From CAYPNP01 sp964412195 (lineage in GTDB: Bacteria > Acidobacteriota > JAAYUB01), in assembly GCA_964412195.1 (NCBI GenBank), contig CAYPNP010000007.1, positions 124,001-188,000 on the forward strand: a stretch of 64,000 nucleotides of DNA, written 5' to 3'. Shown one piece after another: positions 28,533 through 36,653 of the stretch. Below the pieces are notes generated by a model. It searched no databases. It saw only the letters and a list, made by a program, of their open reading frames with translations, and was not told the origin of the DNA. Numbering within the stretch: position 1 is the first letter of the stretch; every line of letters begins with the position of its first letter. Position numbers and translations under genes: made by a program.

Positions 28533-30137
28533 ATGAAAATACTGCTCTTCAGCCCCGACAACGGCGTCACCCGCAACTTCATGCCCCACCTGTGGATGTT
28601 TCTCCTGCAGGCGCTCACCCCGCCCGGCCACGAGGTGATCCTGATCGACGGCAACGCCCACGCCATGAGCCCCGACGAGCTGGTCCGGTTCGTCCGCGAG
28701 AACGGCGTCGGCCTGGTCGGCATCGGCTCCATGACCCGGATGATCGCGAAGGCGTACCGGGTGGCGGACGCACTCCGGTCCGCCGGCGTGCCGGTCGTCA
28801 TGGGCGGGCCTCACGTGAGCGCGATCCCGGACGAGCCCCTCGGCCGGGACGGCGGCCCCCGCCATGCCGACTCCGTGGCCTTGGGGGAGGCGGACGAGAC
28901 GTGGCCGCTCATCGTGGCCGACGCCGCCCGGGGAGGGCTCCAGGAGATCTACCGTGCGCCGGACAACGGGAGTGCCGGCGGCCACAAGCCCTCTCTCCAA
29001 CCCTACCCCGTCATCCCCTGGGAATCGATGGACCTGGAGCAATTCTGCCTCGCTCCGAACTCCCTTCGCCCCTGGCTCCGGCGGTTTTTCGGGTGGGAAA
29101 CCCTTCATGTCATCCCGATCGAGACCGGGCGCGGCTGCCCCTACGGCTGCGAGTTCTGCACCGTCACGGGATTCTTCGGCGAATCGATCCGCTTCCGCAC
29201 CAACGAGAGCATCGTCGACGAGCTGCTGCGCCTCAAGCAACGGGCCCGGACAATGCGGGGGCAGATCGCCGTCTTCTTCATCGACGACAACCTGGCCATC
29301 AACGTTCGCCGCACCAAGTCCCTGCTGCGCGACATCATCGCCGCGGGGGCGCAGCTGCCCTGGGTGGCCCAGATCAGCGCCAATCTGCTGCGGGACGAGG
29401 AACTGGTCGACCTCATCGCCGAGGCCGGGGGGAAGTTCATCTTCATCGGCATGGAATCCATCGACCCGGCCAATCTGGCCGACATGCACAAGGGATTCTG
29501 CAAGCCCGGCGAGTTCACCGCGGTGCTGCAACGGCTGGCCCGGCGCAACGTTTACGCCATTACATCCTTCATCTTCGGGATGGACAATGACACCCCGGGG
29601 GTGGCCGAGCGCACCCTCCAGGAAATCCACCGCTGGCCGGCGGCGCTGCCCGTGTTCGGCCAGCTCACGCCGTTCCCCTCGACGCCCCTGTACGACCGGC
29701 TGAAGCGGGACGGCCGGTTAACCCGTCCGAAGCACTGGCTGGAGTTCGCACCCTACCAGATGGCGCACGTCCCCCTCAAGCTGACCACCGCGGCGGTGCG
29801 CGAGGAGATCACCCACGCATGGGCAGCCACGTACAGCCCGGCGGCAAACACCCGGGCGATCGAGTCGGAATGGGACAAGCCTCTCGCGGATCGCTTTATC
29901 CTGCTGATCGCCCGCTTCTTCTTCCGCAGCATCTACTTCCCGCAGAAAACCAAGCGGGCCTGGATCAAAATGATCCTGCAGAACCGGGGCGTGATTTTCC
30001 GTCTGGTAAAGGAAGTCGCGGCGAACCGGCGTACGGCTCGCCGGCGGCTCGCGGGAATACAGCATGCCGCCGGCACCGGCCGCCAGCCGGCTTCCCAAAC
30101 CAGTCTGCGTGCCGATAATCCCAAAGACGCCGGCTGA
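28533..30137 (+). CDS. B12-binding radical SAM protein
   Basis: The N-terminal ~150 residues have the Rossmann-like cobalamin-binding layout (ILLFSPDNGV, LVGIGSMTRM, VVMGGPHVSAIPDE), though without the DxHxxG signature. The radical SAM cluster motif CPYGCEFC supplies Cys202, Cys206 and Cys209, and FFIDDNLAIN, FIFIGMESID and TPFPSTPLYDRL are the usual barrel and substrate positions of this class (PF02310 plus PF04055, DUF4070-like). Such enzymes methylate or rearrange unactivated carbon in lipids, hopanoids or antibiotics; the substrate is not predictable here. The last ~30 residues are low complexity. It is monocistronic, with its own strong promoter. Confidence 0.85.
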   Translation: MKILLFSPDNGVTRNFMPHLWMFLLQALTPPGHEVILIDGNAHAMSPDELVRFVRENGVGLVGIGSMTRMIAKAYRVADALRSAGVPVVMGGPHVSAIPDEPLGRDGGPRHADSVALGEADETWPLIVADAARGGLQEIYRAPDNGSAGGHKPSLQPYPVIPWESMDLEQFCLAPNSLRPWLRRFFGWETLHVIPIETGRGCPYGCEFCTVTGFFGESIRFRTNESIVDELLRLKQRARTMRGQIAVFFIDDNLAINVRRTKSLLRDIIAAGAQLPWVAQISANLLRDEELVDLIAEAGGKFIFIGMESIDPANLADMHKGFCKPGEFTAVLQRLARRNVYAITSFIFGMDNDTPGVAERTLQEIHRWPAALPVFGQLTPFPSTPLYDRLKRDGRLTRPKHWLEFAPYQMAHVPLKLTTAAVREEITHAWAATYSPAANTRAIESEWDKPLADRFILLIARFFFRSIYFPQKTKRAWIKMILQNRGVIFRLVKEVAANRRTARRRLAGIQHAAGTGRQPASQTSLRADNPKDAG

Positions 30138-30213
30138 GCCGGCGCCAACCCGCCTGCGCAATCCCGATGCAAGATGGTCATGCCCGTGAAATATGGGTAT
30201 CCATCCAGTACCG

Positions 30214-30227
30214 CATTTTGTAAAATG
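30214..30227. promoter_or_regulatory. Possible operator upstream of the sugar transporter
   Basis: A palindrome with 6-bp arms and 2-bp centre (CATTTTGTAAAATG) lies 80 bp before the transporter gene. Its size suits a regulator dimer, for example of an alpha-glucan-responsive repressor, but no regulator gene is present in the locus. Confidence 0.35.
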
Positions 30228-30306
30228 AGAGATATTCGATCACGGTTGACGCAGTTGGCCGATACGATGACCGTCCGGACGCCAAACCTGTGACAGGAGC
30301 AATCCG

Positions 30307-31698
30307 ATGGACCAACCCGCCGCGACCCCCGTCGACGCCCCGCTTCGGCCGCCCCTGAACCTGAAACAGCTCATCAATATGGCCGTGGGCTTCCTCGGCC
30401 TGCAGTTCGCCTGGTCGATCCAGATGGGCCAGATGAGCGCCCTGTACCAGAAGCTGGGCGCCTCCGACACCCAGTTTTCCATCTTCTGGATGGCCGGGCC
30501 CATCACCGGCATCCTGGTCCAGCCCATCATCGGTTCGCTCAGCGACCGCACCTGGACCCGACTCGGCCGCCGGCGCCCGTTCTTCCTGATCGGCGCGATC
30601 CTGACCGGCGTCACGCTCCTGCTGATGCCCAACGTCGCCCGGATCATGCCCACCATCGGCTCCGCCCTGGTCCTGGCCGCCCTGCTCCTGTGGGTCCTGG
30701 ACGCCAGCATCAACACCAGCATGGGCCCCTATCGGGCCATCATCCCCGACATCGCCCCGCCCTCCCAGCACGCCACCGCCAACTCCTACATCGCCTTCGC
30801 CATCGGCGCCGGCGCGGTGGCCTCGTTCTACCTGGGCGGCGTCGACATCTACGCCGCGCTGGCCAAGGCCCTGGGTGGGGATTCCGGCCTGTTCCGGTTC
30901 CTGCACTCCCTGGCCCCCTCCAACACCCACCTGCTGTTCTACATCGGCGCCCTGACGGTGCTGCTGGCGATCCTCTACACCGTCTTCACCACGCGCGAAT
31001 ACCCCCCCGAGGACATGGAGGCGTTCCGCCGCAAGAAGGCCGAGGCACAGGGGATGGACCACTGGATCGGAGAGACCTGGCGCAGCATCAGCCACATGCC
31101 CGGCGAGATGGCCAAGCTATGCGTGGTGCAGTTCTTCACCTGGTTCCCCTTCTTCTGCCTGTTCATCTTCTTCACCGTCTATGTGGCCGAGAACATCTTC
31201 GGCGCCGCCCCCAACACGCCCCGCTACGAGGAGGGCACCCGCTGGGCCTCGCTATGCTTCATGGTGTGGAACGTGGTCTGCTTCGTGATGTCCCTGATCC
31301 TGGGCGCGCTGGCCGACCGGATCGGCAAGAAGCTCATCCACGGCATCGGCCTGCTGACCATGGCCGCCGCGTTCTTCATCTTCTTCTTCACCAAGGACCC
31401 GACCCTGGCCATGGTGGGCATGGGCATCCTCGGCGTCGGCTGGGCCACCACCGTCTCCATGCCGTACGCCCTGCTGGCGGGGGTGATCCCCAAGGGCAGC
31501 GAGGGCGTGCTGATGGGCACCTTCAACATCTTCATCTGCATCCCGCAGCTGGTCTGCGCCGCCGTCATGGGCCTGGTCGTCGACTGGATCGGCAACCGCC
31601 CGGCGGCCTTCGCCATCGCCGGCGCGTCCGCCCTGATCGCCCTGGTGATCCTGCAAGCCGTGCGGGAAACCCGGCCCGCCAAGGGGGCCCGAGCATGA
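30307..31698 (+). CDS. MFS sugar transporter (SLC45/GPH-like)
   Basis: A 463-residue permease with about twelve membrane segments. After LINMAVGFLGLQFAWSIQM comes the loop GSLSDRTWTRLGRRRPFF, which is the cytoplasmic loop signature of the SLC45/sucrose and GPH families, and a matching second-half loop ADRIGKKL. It is most like the maltose/trehalose/sucrose cation symporters. The gene order (transporter, maltokinase, GH13 enzymes) indicates uptake of alpha-glucan oligosaccharides. The stop overlaps the maltokinase start (ATGA). GACAGGAG precedes the ATG. Confidence 0.85.
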   Translation: MDQPAATPVDAPLRPPLNLKQLINMAVGFLGLQFAWSIQMGQMSALYQKLGASDTQFSIFWMAGPITGILVQPIIGSLSDRTWTRLGRRRPFFLIGAILTGVTLLLMPNVARIMPTIGSALVLAALLLWVLDASINTSMGPYRAIIPDIAPPSQHATANSYIAFAIGAGAVASFYLGGVDIYAALAKALGGDSGLFRFLHSLAPSNTHLLFYIGALTVLLAILYTVFTTREYPPEDMEAFRRKKAEAQGMDHWIGETWRSISHMPGEMAKLCVVQFFTWFPFFCLFIFFTVYVAENIFGAAPNTPRYEEGTRWASLCFMVWNVVCFVMSLILGALADRIGKKLIHGIGLLTMAAAFFIFFFTKDPTLAMVGMGILGVGWATTVSMPYALLAGVIPKGSEGVLMGTFNIFICIPQLVCAAVMGLVVDWIGNRPAAFAIAGASALIALVILQAVRETRPAKGARA

Positions 31699-33212
31699 GC
31701 GCCCCGGCCCCCACCTGGGACGACGCCCTGGCGGCCCTGCCCGCCGCGTGGCTGCAGGGGCGTCGCTGGTTCCAGGCCAAGTCCGCCTCCATCGCGGCGG
31801 TGCGCTGCCTCGACGTGCTGGAGCTGACGCCGTACGCCGCGCCCCCGTCCGGCGCCACCGCCCTGGTCGTGGCGGCGGTGGTCCTGGCCGACGGCGCCGC
31901 CGACCGTTACCTCCTGCCGCTGGCGCTGGAGCCGCCCGGCGCTCCCCCGGCCGAGGAGGCGTTCCACGTCGCCGCCGGCTGGCGGGTGCGGGAGGGTCTC
32001 GGCGTGCCCGCCGTCCACACCGCCTTGCTGCGGCTGATGGAGGCCCGCAAGGAGGTCTCCGGCCGGACCGGGGCCTTCCGCGGCGAGTCTTTCCCGGTGC
32101 GGGCCCTGCGCCAGAGCCGGACGCTGGCCCAGACCTCCACCAACTCGCTGGTGCTGGTCAAGGGGGACGAGGTGTTGAAGTACTTCCGCCGCCTCCAGCC
32201 GGGCGAGTCCATCGAGCTGGAAATGAACCGCTTCCTGCTGTCTCACGGCGACTTCGTCCACATGCCGCCCCTGACCGGCGCCCTCGGTTGGACCGACACC
32301 GCCGGCACCGAGCACACCCTGCTGCTGGCCCAGCTCTTCGCCGACAGCGCCGGGGACCTCTGGCACACCACCCAGGACTTCCTGGCCGGCGTGCTGGACG
32401 AGCTGGCCGTGCGCCCCACCGCCGACGCCGCCGCGGTCATGGCCGCCCGCAGCGAGGAGTACTTCCGCGGCACCCGGCGGCTGGCCGAGATCCTGGCCCA
32501 CCTGCACCGGGCTCTGGGGACCGCCACCGGCAACCCCCGCTTCGACCCGGAGCCGATTCGCCCCGAGGACCTGGCCCAATGGGGCCGGTGGATGGAGGAC
32601 AACGCCCTGGCCATCTTCGATCGCATCGCCCCCCTGGCTCCCGGCGAGGGCCCGGAGATGCGCGAGTTCTTCCGCCGTTTCCCCCGGCAGCGCGAGCGGA
32701 TCCTGACCGCCTTCGGGCGCATGGCTTCGCTCCGGCCGGAGGGGTGGCGCAAGCACCGCGTCCACGGGGATTTCCACCTCGGGCAGGTGCTGGACACCCG
32801 CGGCGATTTCCTGCTGATGGACTTCGAGGGCGAGCCGCTCAAGCCGGCCGGCCTGCGGGTGGCCAAGTACAGCCCGCTCAAGGATGTGGCCGGGCTGCTG
32901 CGCTCCTACAACTACGCCATCTACGCGGCGCTGTTCGCCGCCCGGGACCGGTACCACCTCGCCGAGACCACCTTCGCCGCCTGGGAGGAGCTGCTCCGGC
33001 TCTGGAACAGACGGGCGGAGAACCTCTTCCTGGACGCCTACTGGCCCGCCGCGGGGATGGAGCGTTCGCCCGACCTGTCCGATCTTCTGGCCCTGCTGAA
33101 GCTGGAGAAGGCCGTCTACGAGCTGGACTATGAAATCAACAACCGGCCAGCCTGGCTGTCCATCCCCATGAGCGGGATCGGCGCCTGCCTCGAGGAGGTC
33201 GCCCATGCGTGA
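31695..33212 (+). CDS. Maltokinase-like sugar kinase
   Basis: A 505-residue aminoglycoside-phosphotransferase-fold protein. The N-terminal cap has LQGRRWFQAKSA, seen in maltokinases and in the C-terminal part of TreS-Mak fusions; the kinase signatures are VHGDFHLGQVL near residue 355 (catalytic HGDxHxxQ) and LLMDFEGEP (metal-binding DFE) 15 residues later, with DVAGLLRSYNYA in the C-lobe. Maltokinase makes maltose 1-phosphate, the donor for GlgE alpha-glucan synthesis; neither GlgE nor TreS is in this window. It is translationally coupled to the transporter. A heptad tract begins at its stop codon. Confidence 0.85.
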   Translation: MSAPAPTWDDALAALPAAWLQGRRWFQAKSASIAAVRCLDVLELTPYAAPPSGATALVVAAVVLADGAADRYLLPLALEPPGAPPAEEAFHVAAGWRVREGLGVPAVHTALLRLMEARKEVSGRTGAFRGESFPVRALRQSRTLAQTSTNSLVLVKGDEVLKYFRRLQPGESIELEMNRFLLSHGDFVHMPPLTGALGWTDTAGTEHTLLLAQLFADSAGDLWHTTQDFLAGVLDELAVRPTADAAAVMAARSEEYFRGTRRLAEILAHLHRALGTATGNPRFDPEPIRPEDLAQWGRWMEDNALAIFDRIAPLAPGEGPEMREFFRRFPRQRERILTAFGRMASLRPEGWRKHRVHGDFHLGQVLDTRGDFLLMDFEGEPLKPAGLRVAKYSPLKDVAGLLRSYNYAIYAALFAARDRYHLAETTFAAWEELLRLWNRRAENLFLDAYWPAAGMERSPDLSDLLALLKLEKAVYELDYEINNRPAWLSIPMSGIGACLEEVAHA

Positions 33213-33311
33213 TGACCGACGACCGATGACCGGTGACCGGTTGAAATCGAGTCCCGTTCCCGATCGTGCTCGTGCTCGTAATCGTTATCGTAATCGCACT
33301 CGTAATCGACG
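33210..33311 (+). repeat. TGACCG heptads followed by TNNTCG hexads in the GH13 leader
   Basis: From the maltokinase stop codon (33210-33212, part of the tract) four 7-bp TGACCG-type units run to 33243. Then eight contiguous 6-bp TCG-phased units fill 33264-33311; they are the reverse complement of the CGANNA word at the mfd start. Together they occupy most of the 133-bp gap before the amylase start at 33346. Confidence 0.85.
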
Positions 33312-33345
33312 ATTTCTCTCCTGCGAACAGCATTCGATCCACTGG

Positions 33346-35181
33346 ATGCTCGTCTGGATGCTCATCCCTCTCCTCACCATCCTGACCGCCTTCGCCCTCG
33401 CCGCCCCCCCGCAGATCCGCAAAGTCGATCCCCCCGACTGGTTCACCGACCTGCAGCTCAACCCGCTCCTGCTCCTCGTGGAGGGCGCGGACCTGCAGGG
33501 CGTCACCGTGGCCGGCGAGGACCTTCGGCTCGCGGCGACGGTCCTGCAGGTGTCGGAGGACGGCCGTTACCTTTTCGCCGACCTGTCCGTCCCGCCCGGC
33601 ACCGCGCCCGGGACCTACACTTTGGTATTCCGGCGGGGCGGGGAGGAGACCCGCGTACCCTTCGTCCTGCGGCTCTCCTGCCATGCGTTCCACGAGCCCG
33701 CCGGCTTCGGCCCGGAGGACACGGTCTACCTGCTCATGCCCGACCGGTTCGCCGACGGCAACCCGGCCAACAACATCCAGCCGTCCAACGCCGCCGAATC
33801 CTCCCGGGACAACCCCCGCGGCTGGCACGGCGGGGATTTCGCCGGGGTGTCCGCCCACCTGGACTACTTCCGGCAGCTGGGGGTGACCGCCCTCTGGATG
33901 ACGCCAGTCTTCGAGAACGCCGGCGCCATTTCCTACCACGGCTACCACATCACCGACCACTACGCCACCGACCCGCACTTCGGCAGCCTGGACGAGTTCA
34001 CCGCCCTGGTACGGGCCGCGCAGGCGTCCGGCCTGAAGGTGATCCAGGACCAGATCACCAACCACGTCAGCCCGGAACACCACTGGGTGGACGCCCCGCC
34101 GACGCCGACCTGGTTCAACGGCAGCCGGGCGGACCACCTCAGCTGCGACTGGAACATCGCCGGGCTGGTCTCGCCCCACTCGGCGCAGGCCGTCCGCGAC
34201 AGCACCGTCCGCGGCTGGTTCGCCGGGATCCTGCCCGACCTGAACTCCGACGACCCGCTGCTGCGGCGCTACCAGATCCAGAACTCCATCTGGTGGGTGG
34301 CCCGGACCGGCCTGGACGGCATCCGCATGGACACCTATCCCTACACCGACTACTCCTTCTGGAAGGAGTGGTTCCCGGCCCTGCGGCGGGAGTTCCCGCG
34401 CCTGGGCGTCGTGGGCGAGGTGATGGAGTGGACTCCGCCCCTGGTGGCCTATTGGCAGCTGGACCACCCCAAGACCGACCGCTCCGCCGAGGGCCCGCTC
34501 AGCCTGATGGACTTTCCCTCCTCGCGGGTGATGCCGCTGGCCTACACCCAGCCGGACGGCTGGCGGGCCCTGCGCGACATCTACCAGCTCGATTATTGCT
34601 ACCCCCACCCCCAGCGGCTCTTCACGCTGATGGACAACCACGACATGGCCCGCTTCCGAACCACGCTGGGCGACGCCGGGGCCAAGTACCGCAACGCCCT
34701 GGCAGCGCTGCTGCTCCTGCGCGGGATCCCCCAGTTGTACACCGGGGACGAGATCGCCATGGCCGGCGGCAGCGACCCGGACAACCGCCGCGACTTCCCA
34801 GGCGGGTTCCCCGGCGGGGGGCCGGACGCCTTCACCGGCCAGGGCCTGAGCGCCGACGAGGCGGCCGCGCTGGCCTGGACGCGCCGCCTGCTCGACCTCC
34901 GCCGCCGCGTCCCCGCCCTCCGCACCGGCACCTTCATCGAGGTGCACGCCGACCCGGCGGTGCTGGTGGTCCGCAAGGACGCTCCCGGCAACACGGCCCT
35001 GGTCCTCCTCTACCTCGGGAGCCAGGAGCGGGATTTCCAGTGGCGCGCCCCGGATTTCCGGCCCTCGCTGGACGGACGCTACCGGTCCGCCCTGGCGGAC
35101 GGGGGCACCCTGGATATCCAAGGCGGTGTCTTCGCCTGCCGGCTCCAGCCGTACGACGTGCAAATCTGGATCAAGGAGTAA
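33346..35181 (+). CDS. Secreted GH13 cyclomaltodextrinase/neopullulanase-like enzyme
   Basis: Signal peptide (LIPLLTILTAFALA), then an N-terminal beta domain (about 30-115) as in cyclomaltodextrinases, then a GH13 barrel with the three catalytic residues visible: Asp329 in GIRMDTYPY (nucleophile), Glu358 in VVGEVMEW (acid/base) and Asp433 in MDNHD. A C-terminal beta domain follows; total 611 aa. It hydrolyses alpha-1,4 (and possibly alpha-1,6) glucosidic bonds. The open frame extends 47 codons upstream, but that part translates the hexad repeats into Arg/Asn-rich nonsense, so I place the start at the ATG before the signal peptide. Three bases separate it from the next GH13 gene. Confidence 0.88.
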   Translation: MLVWMLIPLLTILTAFALAAPPQIRKVDPPDWFTDLQLNPLLLLVEGADLQGVTVAGEDLRLAATVLQVSEDGRYLFADLSVPPGTAPGTYTLVFRRGGEETRVPFVLRLSCHAFHEPAGFGPEDTVYLLMPDRFADGNPANNIQPSNAAESSRDNPRGWHGGDFAGVSAHLDYFRQLGVTALWMTPVFENAGAISYHGYHITDHYATDPHFGSLDEFTALVRAAQASGLKVIQDQITNHVSPEHHWVDAPPTPTWFNGSRADHLSCDWNIAGLVSPHSAQAVRDSTVRGWFAGILPDLNSDDPLLRRYQIQNSIWWVARTGLDGIRMDTYPYTDYSFWKEWFPALRREFPRLGVVGEVMEWTPPLVAYWQLDHPKTDRSAEGPLSLMDFPSSRVMPLAYTQPDGWRALRDIYQLDYCYPHPQRLFTLMDNHDMARFRTTLGDAGAKYRNALAALLLLRGIPQLYTGDEIAMAGGSDPDNRRDFPGGFPGGGPDAFTGQGLSADEAAALAWTRRLLDLRRRVPALRTGTFIEVHADPAVLVVRKDAPGNTALVLLYLGSQERDFQWRAPDFRPSLDGRYRSALADGGTLDIQGGVFACRLQPYDVQIWIKE

Positions 35182-35184
35182 GCC

Positions 35185-36540
35185 ATGAACCGACGCTGCG
35201 CCCTCGCCCTCCTGCTCGCGCTCGCCCTCGCCGCCGGCCTGGCCGCAGAGGGCCCGGTCCCCTGCGGCGACAAGGCCGCCCGGCCCAGCCCGGCCTGGGT
35301 GAAGAGCGCCGTGATCTACGAGGTGTTCACCCGCTCCTTCTCCGCGGAGGGCTCCTTCCGCGAGGTGGAGAAGGCCCTGCCGCGGCTCAGGGAGCTGGGC
35401 GTGACCGTGGTCTGGCTGATGCCCATCCACCGCACCGGCGAGGTCAACCGGAAGGGCCACCTGGGCAGCCCCTACGCCACCCGGGACTACTACAGCATCG
35501 ACCCGATGTACGGCGCCGCGGCCGACCTGAAGTCGCTGGTCCAGGCCGCCCACGGACTGGGAATGCGGGTCATCCTGGATATCGTGGCGAACCATACGGC
35601 CTGGGACTGCGTGATGATGGAGCAGCACCCGGCCTTCTACACCCAGAAGGACGGCAAGGTCATCCCGCCGGTGCCCGATTGGACCGACGTCGCCGACTTG
35701 GACTACACAAACCCCGAGCTGCGGGCCTACATGACGGAGATGCTGAAGTACTGGGTCCGCGACTTCGACATCGACGGCTACCGCTGCGACGTGGCCAACA
35801 TGATCCCGCTGGACTTCTGGGAGAACGCCCGCACGGAACTCGAAAAGATCAAGCCCGAGCTGCTGATGCTGGCCGAGGGCGACTGGCCGCAGGACCACCT
35901 CAAGGCGTTCGACCTCACCTACAGCTGGCGGTTCTACGAGGCCATGATCGACGCCGTCAACCGGGGGCGCGATGCCGCTTGGCTGCGCCAGGTCTTTGAA
36001 AACGAGCAGGCGATGTTCCCCAAGGGCGCCCTGATCATGCGCTTCAACGACAACCACGACAAGTACCGCGCGGTGCACCTCTTCGGCGACGAGGCGGCCC
36101 TGATGACGGCCGGCCTGACCGCCACCATCCCGGGCGTGCCGATGCTGTACAACGGCCAGGAGATCGGCGATCCGGTGCCGTCCAACGACCCGGCCCTGTT
36201 CGAGAAGTACGACATCCTCTGGTACAACAACGTCTGGCGGATGAAGCGGTTCCAGGACTTCTACGCCGGCCTGCTGGCGCTGCGGCGGGGCAGCCGCGCG
36301 GTGCGGGAGGGGTCCATCGCATTCCTGGACGCCGGCCCGTCCGTCTTCGCGTTCCGGCGGGCGGCGGAAGGCGAGACGGTGGTGGTGCTGGCCAATTTGA
36401 CCAACCGGAAGCTCTCCGCGGCCGTTTCCTTGGCCGCAGGGGAAGAGTACCGGCAGGTGTTTCCCGCTGGCTCCCGGGTGATGAAGGCCGCCTCGCCGGT
36501 CGAGTTGGGGTCTTTCGAGTTCGTCGTTTTCGGCAAATAG
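35185..36540 (+). CDS. Secreted GH13 alpha-amylase
   Basis: A 451-residue exported enzyme with signal peptide (CALALLLALALAAGLA), whose barrel starts at KSAVIYEVFTRSFSAEGSF. Catalytic residues: Asp202 in GYRCDVANM, Glu231 in LMLAEGDW and Asp292 in NDNHD, with IVANHTAWD forming conserved region I. A small beta domain ends the protein. It lacks the N-terminal domain of the preceding enzyme and is of the plain alpha-amylase or alpha-glucosidase type. AAGGAG precedes the ATG, three bases after the previous stop. Together with its neighbours it would degrade alpha-glucans outside the cytoplasm to sugars taken up by the MFS permease. Confidence 0.88.
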   Translation: MNRRCALALLLALALAAGLAAEGPVPCGDKAARPSPAWVKSAVIYEVFTRSFSAEGSFREVEKALPRLRELGVTVVWLMPIHRTGEVNRKGHLGSPYATRDYYSIDPMYGAAADLKSLVQAAHGLGMRVILDIVANHTAWDCVMMEQHPAFYTQKDGKVIPPVPDWTDVADLDYTNPELRAYMTEMLKYWVRDFDIDGYRCDVANMIPLDFWENARTELEKIKPELLMLAEGDWPQDHLKAFDLTYSWRFYEAMIDAVNRGRDAAWLRQVFENEQAMFPKGALIMRFNDNHDKYRAVHLFGDEAALMTAGLTATIPGVPMLYNGQEIGDPVPSNDPALFEKYDILWYNNVWRMKRFQDFYAGLLALRRGSRAVREGSIAFLDAGPSVFAFRRAAEGETVVVLANLTNRKLSAAVSLAAGEEYRQVFPAGSRVMKAASPVELGSFEFVVFGK

Positions 36541-36546
36541 ATCATT

Positions 36547-36619
36547 CACTGCAGAGGCGCGGGGGCGCAGAGAGATCCATCAATCTTTGATTTCTCTGCG
36601 CCTCTGCGTCTCCGCGGTG
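36547..36619 (+). repeat. GCAGAG/ACCGCG nonamer hairpin
   Basis: Two 30-nt arms (36547-36576 and 36590-36619) enclose a 13-nt loop. As + strand RNA, 24 Watson-Crick and 5 G-U pairs form, with one mismatch. The wobble pairs would be lost in the complementary strand, so folding is better in the direction of transcription of the surrounding genes. The right arm belongs to the same word family as 41353-41379 and 63792-63818. Confidence 0.85.
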
Positions 36620-36653
36620 AAGGATTCTCCTGAGGAACAGAGGAGTGATTGCC

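Noticed and set aside
30128..30144. Terminator after the B12-binding radical SAM gene
   Set aside because: A 7-bp CGCCGGC hairpin spans the stop codon but has no T-run and a 3-nt loop; too weak to list as a terminator.
33205..33345. N-terminal Arg-rich extension of the first GH13 protein as a functional domain
   Set aside because: It translates the hexad arrays and precedes a clear signal peptide starting at 33346.
33136..36549. Minus-strand open frame of over 1,100 codons opposite the GH13 genes
   Set aside because: Artefact of high GC; the + strand encodes two complete GH13 enzymes with signal peptides and catalytic residues.
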